Below, piece after piece: positions 41,705 to 42,526 of a stretch of 42,526 bases of DNA. The notes under the pieces were generated by a model. The model did not search any database, was not told the DNA's origin, and was given only the letters and a program-made list of their open reading frames with translations. The stretch comes from UBA5905 sp964609975 (GTDB lineage Bacteria > Bacillota > Clostridia > Oscillospirales > Acutalibacteraceae): the NCBI GenBank assembly GCA_964609975.1, contig CAZSTR010000012.1:1-42526 (forward strand). Reading direction: 5' to 3'. Each line of letters begins with the position of its first letter. The stretch's first letter is position 1. The position numbers and the translations under genes are program-made.

Positions 41705-42408
41705 GATGTCTCCTCCCCGCATTTTTCATTTTTCACTTGGTCGTTTTTGAGCAAAAACACCTGGCCGTCGCGGGTGGCGGTGAGCAGAAACACCTCCGCC
41801 AGCCGACATTTGCGGTGACGCAGGGTTCCGTTGAGCCATTTTTCGTCCAGTCCGCAAAATTCCAGCCCCCAGGGGGAAAGGCGGCCATCGCTGACGATGA
41901 CCGCCGGCAGCGCCCCCTCCTCCGGCGGCCGGGGACAGACATCCCCCAGCGTCGCCGGCTGAAACCGGGGATAGCAAAAGGCGCTGATTTGGCCGTTGGT
42001 TTCGACGAGGGCATATTGCACCTGGCGCAGGTCGAAGATCCCCTGCTGACGCAGGGTGTCCACCAGATTTTCCACGGTGATGCGCAACCGCCTCATGGCG
42101 GCCGCGTCCGGCTTCCCGTCCCGGATGACGGGGATGGGCGAGCCGCCGATGAGCCGGGACAGGCCGGGAAATTTCAGCATCGCGCCGGACAGCAGCAGTT
42201 CCGCCGCCACCAGCAAAAGAATCGGCAGCACCCCGTTGAGCAGAGGCAGGCCGTTGTCCTGCATGGGGACGCTGGCCAAATCCGATAACAGCAGGGTGAT
42301 TACCAGCTCAGAGGGCTGCAGCTCGCCCAGCTGGCGCTTCCCCATTAGCCGCATTGCCCCCAAAAGGAGAAGATATAAAATCAATGTGCGAATTACTGAA
42401 ACCGCCAT
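41701..42408 (-). CDS. DUF421 (YetF-like) membrane protein
   Basis: 235 residues. Three N-terminal membrane helices (about 3-20, 38-50 and 55-78) with the family motif RLMGKRQLGELQPSEL, then a soluble domain containing GSPIPVIRDGKPD and the paired region NLVDTLRQQGIFDLRQVQYA, represented by GIFDLRQVQYA. ATG 42408 follows CGGAGGCG. YetF family members are linked to spore and membrane processes in Bacillus, but no biochemical role is established. The dispersed repeat at 42461-42526 lies just upstream, so a promoter must be within or beyond it. Confidence 0.9.
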   Translation of the reverse strand: MAVSVIRTLILYLLLLGAMRLMGKRQLGELQPSELVITLLLSDLASVPMQDNGLPLLNGVLPILLLVAAELLLSGAMLKFPGLSRLIGGSPIPVIRDGKPDAAAMRRLRITVENLVDTLRQQGIFDLRQVQYALVETNGQISAFCYPRFQPATLGDVCPRPPEEGALPAVIVSDGRLSPWGLEFCGLDEKWLNGTLRHRKCRLAEVFLLTATRDGQVFLLKNDQVKNEKCGEETS

Positions 42409-42460
42409 GCCATCGCCTCCGGGGCTATTGTGCCCCGCCGCCGGGAAAGTATGTATGGCG

Positions 42461-42526
42461 GCGCAGGAACCCAACCTCGAAATCCCCGGAGCAATCCCCC
42501 AGTCATGGCTGACGCCATGACAGCCC
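42461..42526. repeat. Dispersed intergenic repeat, copy 2 (cut by window end)
   Basis: Same orientation as copy 1 at 40869-40932 and identical to it over 52 bases; continues past the window. The two copies flank the DUF421-DUF4363 pair. Confidence 0.88.

Overview
The window looks like part of a chromosome of an anaerobic, fermentative member of the Clostridia (Oscillospirales-like). The reasons are a GC-rich base composition with strong AGGAGG-type ribosome binding sites, [FeFe]-hydrogenases, soluble Hdr-type flavin/iron-sulfur enzymes, a SpoIIE-type phosphatase, DUF951 next to prfA, and MsmX-style sugar ABC transporters without their own ATPase. No tRNA, rRNA, CRISPR array, phage or IS element was recognised.

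Region 1 (1-17146, + strand) is energy metabolism. After the 3' part of an NfnB/GltA-like flavoprotein there is an extended -10 promoter with a near-perfect Rex-type operator. It is followed by what reads as one operon of 16 genes with gaps of at most 42 bases and many overlaps: an LDH-fold malate dehydrogenase, class II fumarase, HdrB, HdrC, HdrA, an MvhD/FlxD-like protein, two 4Fe-4S proteins and a NAD(P)H-binding flavoprotein (FlxABCD-like), then a soluble fumarate reductase (iron-sulfur and flavoprotein subunits). The operon ends with a small membrane protein, a thioredoxin-like [2Fe-2S] protein, a PAS-containing [FeFe]-hydrogenase homologue, a SpoIIE-like phosphatase and a second [FeFe]-hydrogenase. 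The first eleven genes encode a complete oxaloacetate to malate to fumarate to succinate route. I infer that an HdrABC-FlxABCD bifurcation module couples NADH oxidation to fumarate reduction plus ferredoxin reduction, with hydrogenases disposing of or sensing the low-potential electrons. This is the strongest candidate for an undescribed system.

Region 2 (17160-27606, - strand) is housekeeping: an unknown membrane-anchored protein, an RluA-type pseudouridine synthase broken by a perfect 227-bp tandem duplication, an M18 aminopeptidase, a lytic transglycosylase, a TsaC/Sua5-CoaE fusion, release factor 1 and DUF951. A second - strand group holds a transglutaminase-like lipoprotein, a degenerate LCP-like protein and MtaB.

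Region 3 (27857-40352, + strand) is a carbohydrate uptake locus: an AraC regulator, a 970-residue solute-binding protein, two separate permease pairs, an NHL/Yip1-like membrane protein and a DUF5696-like lipoprotein.

Region 4 (40353-42526) contains a probable structured non-coding RNA on the - strand with its own promoter and terminator, dispersed intergenic repeats occurring twice in the window, and a DUF421-DUF4363 membrane protein pair.
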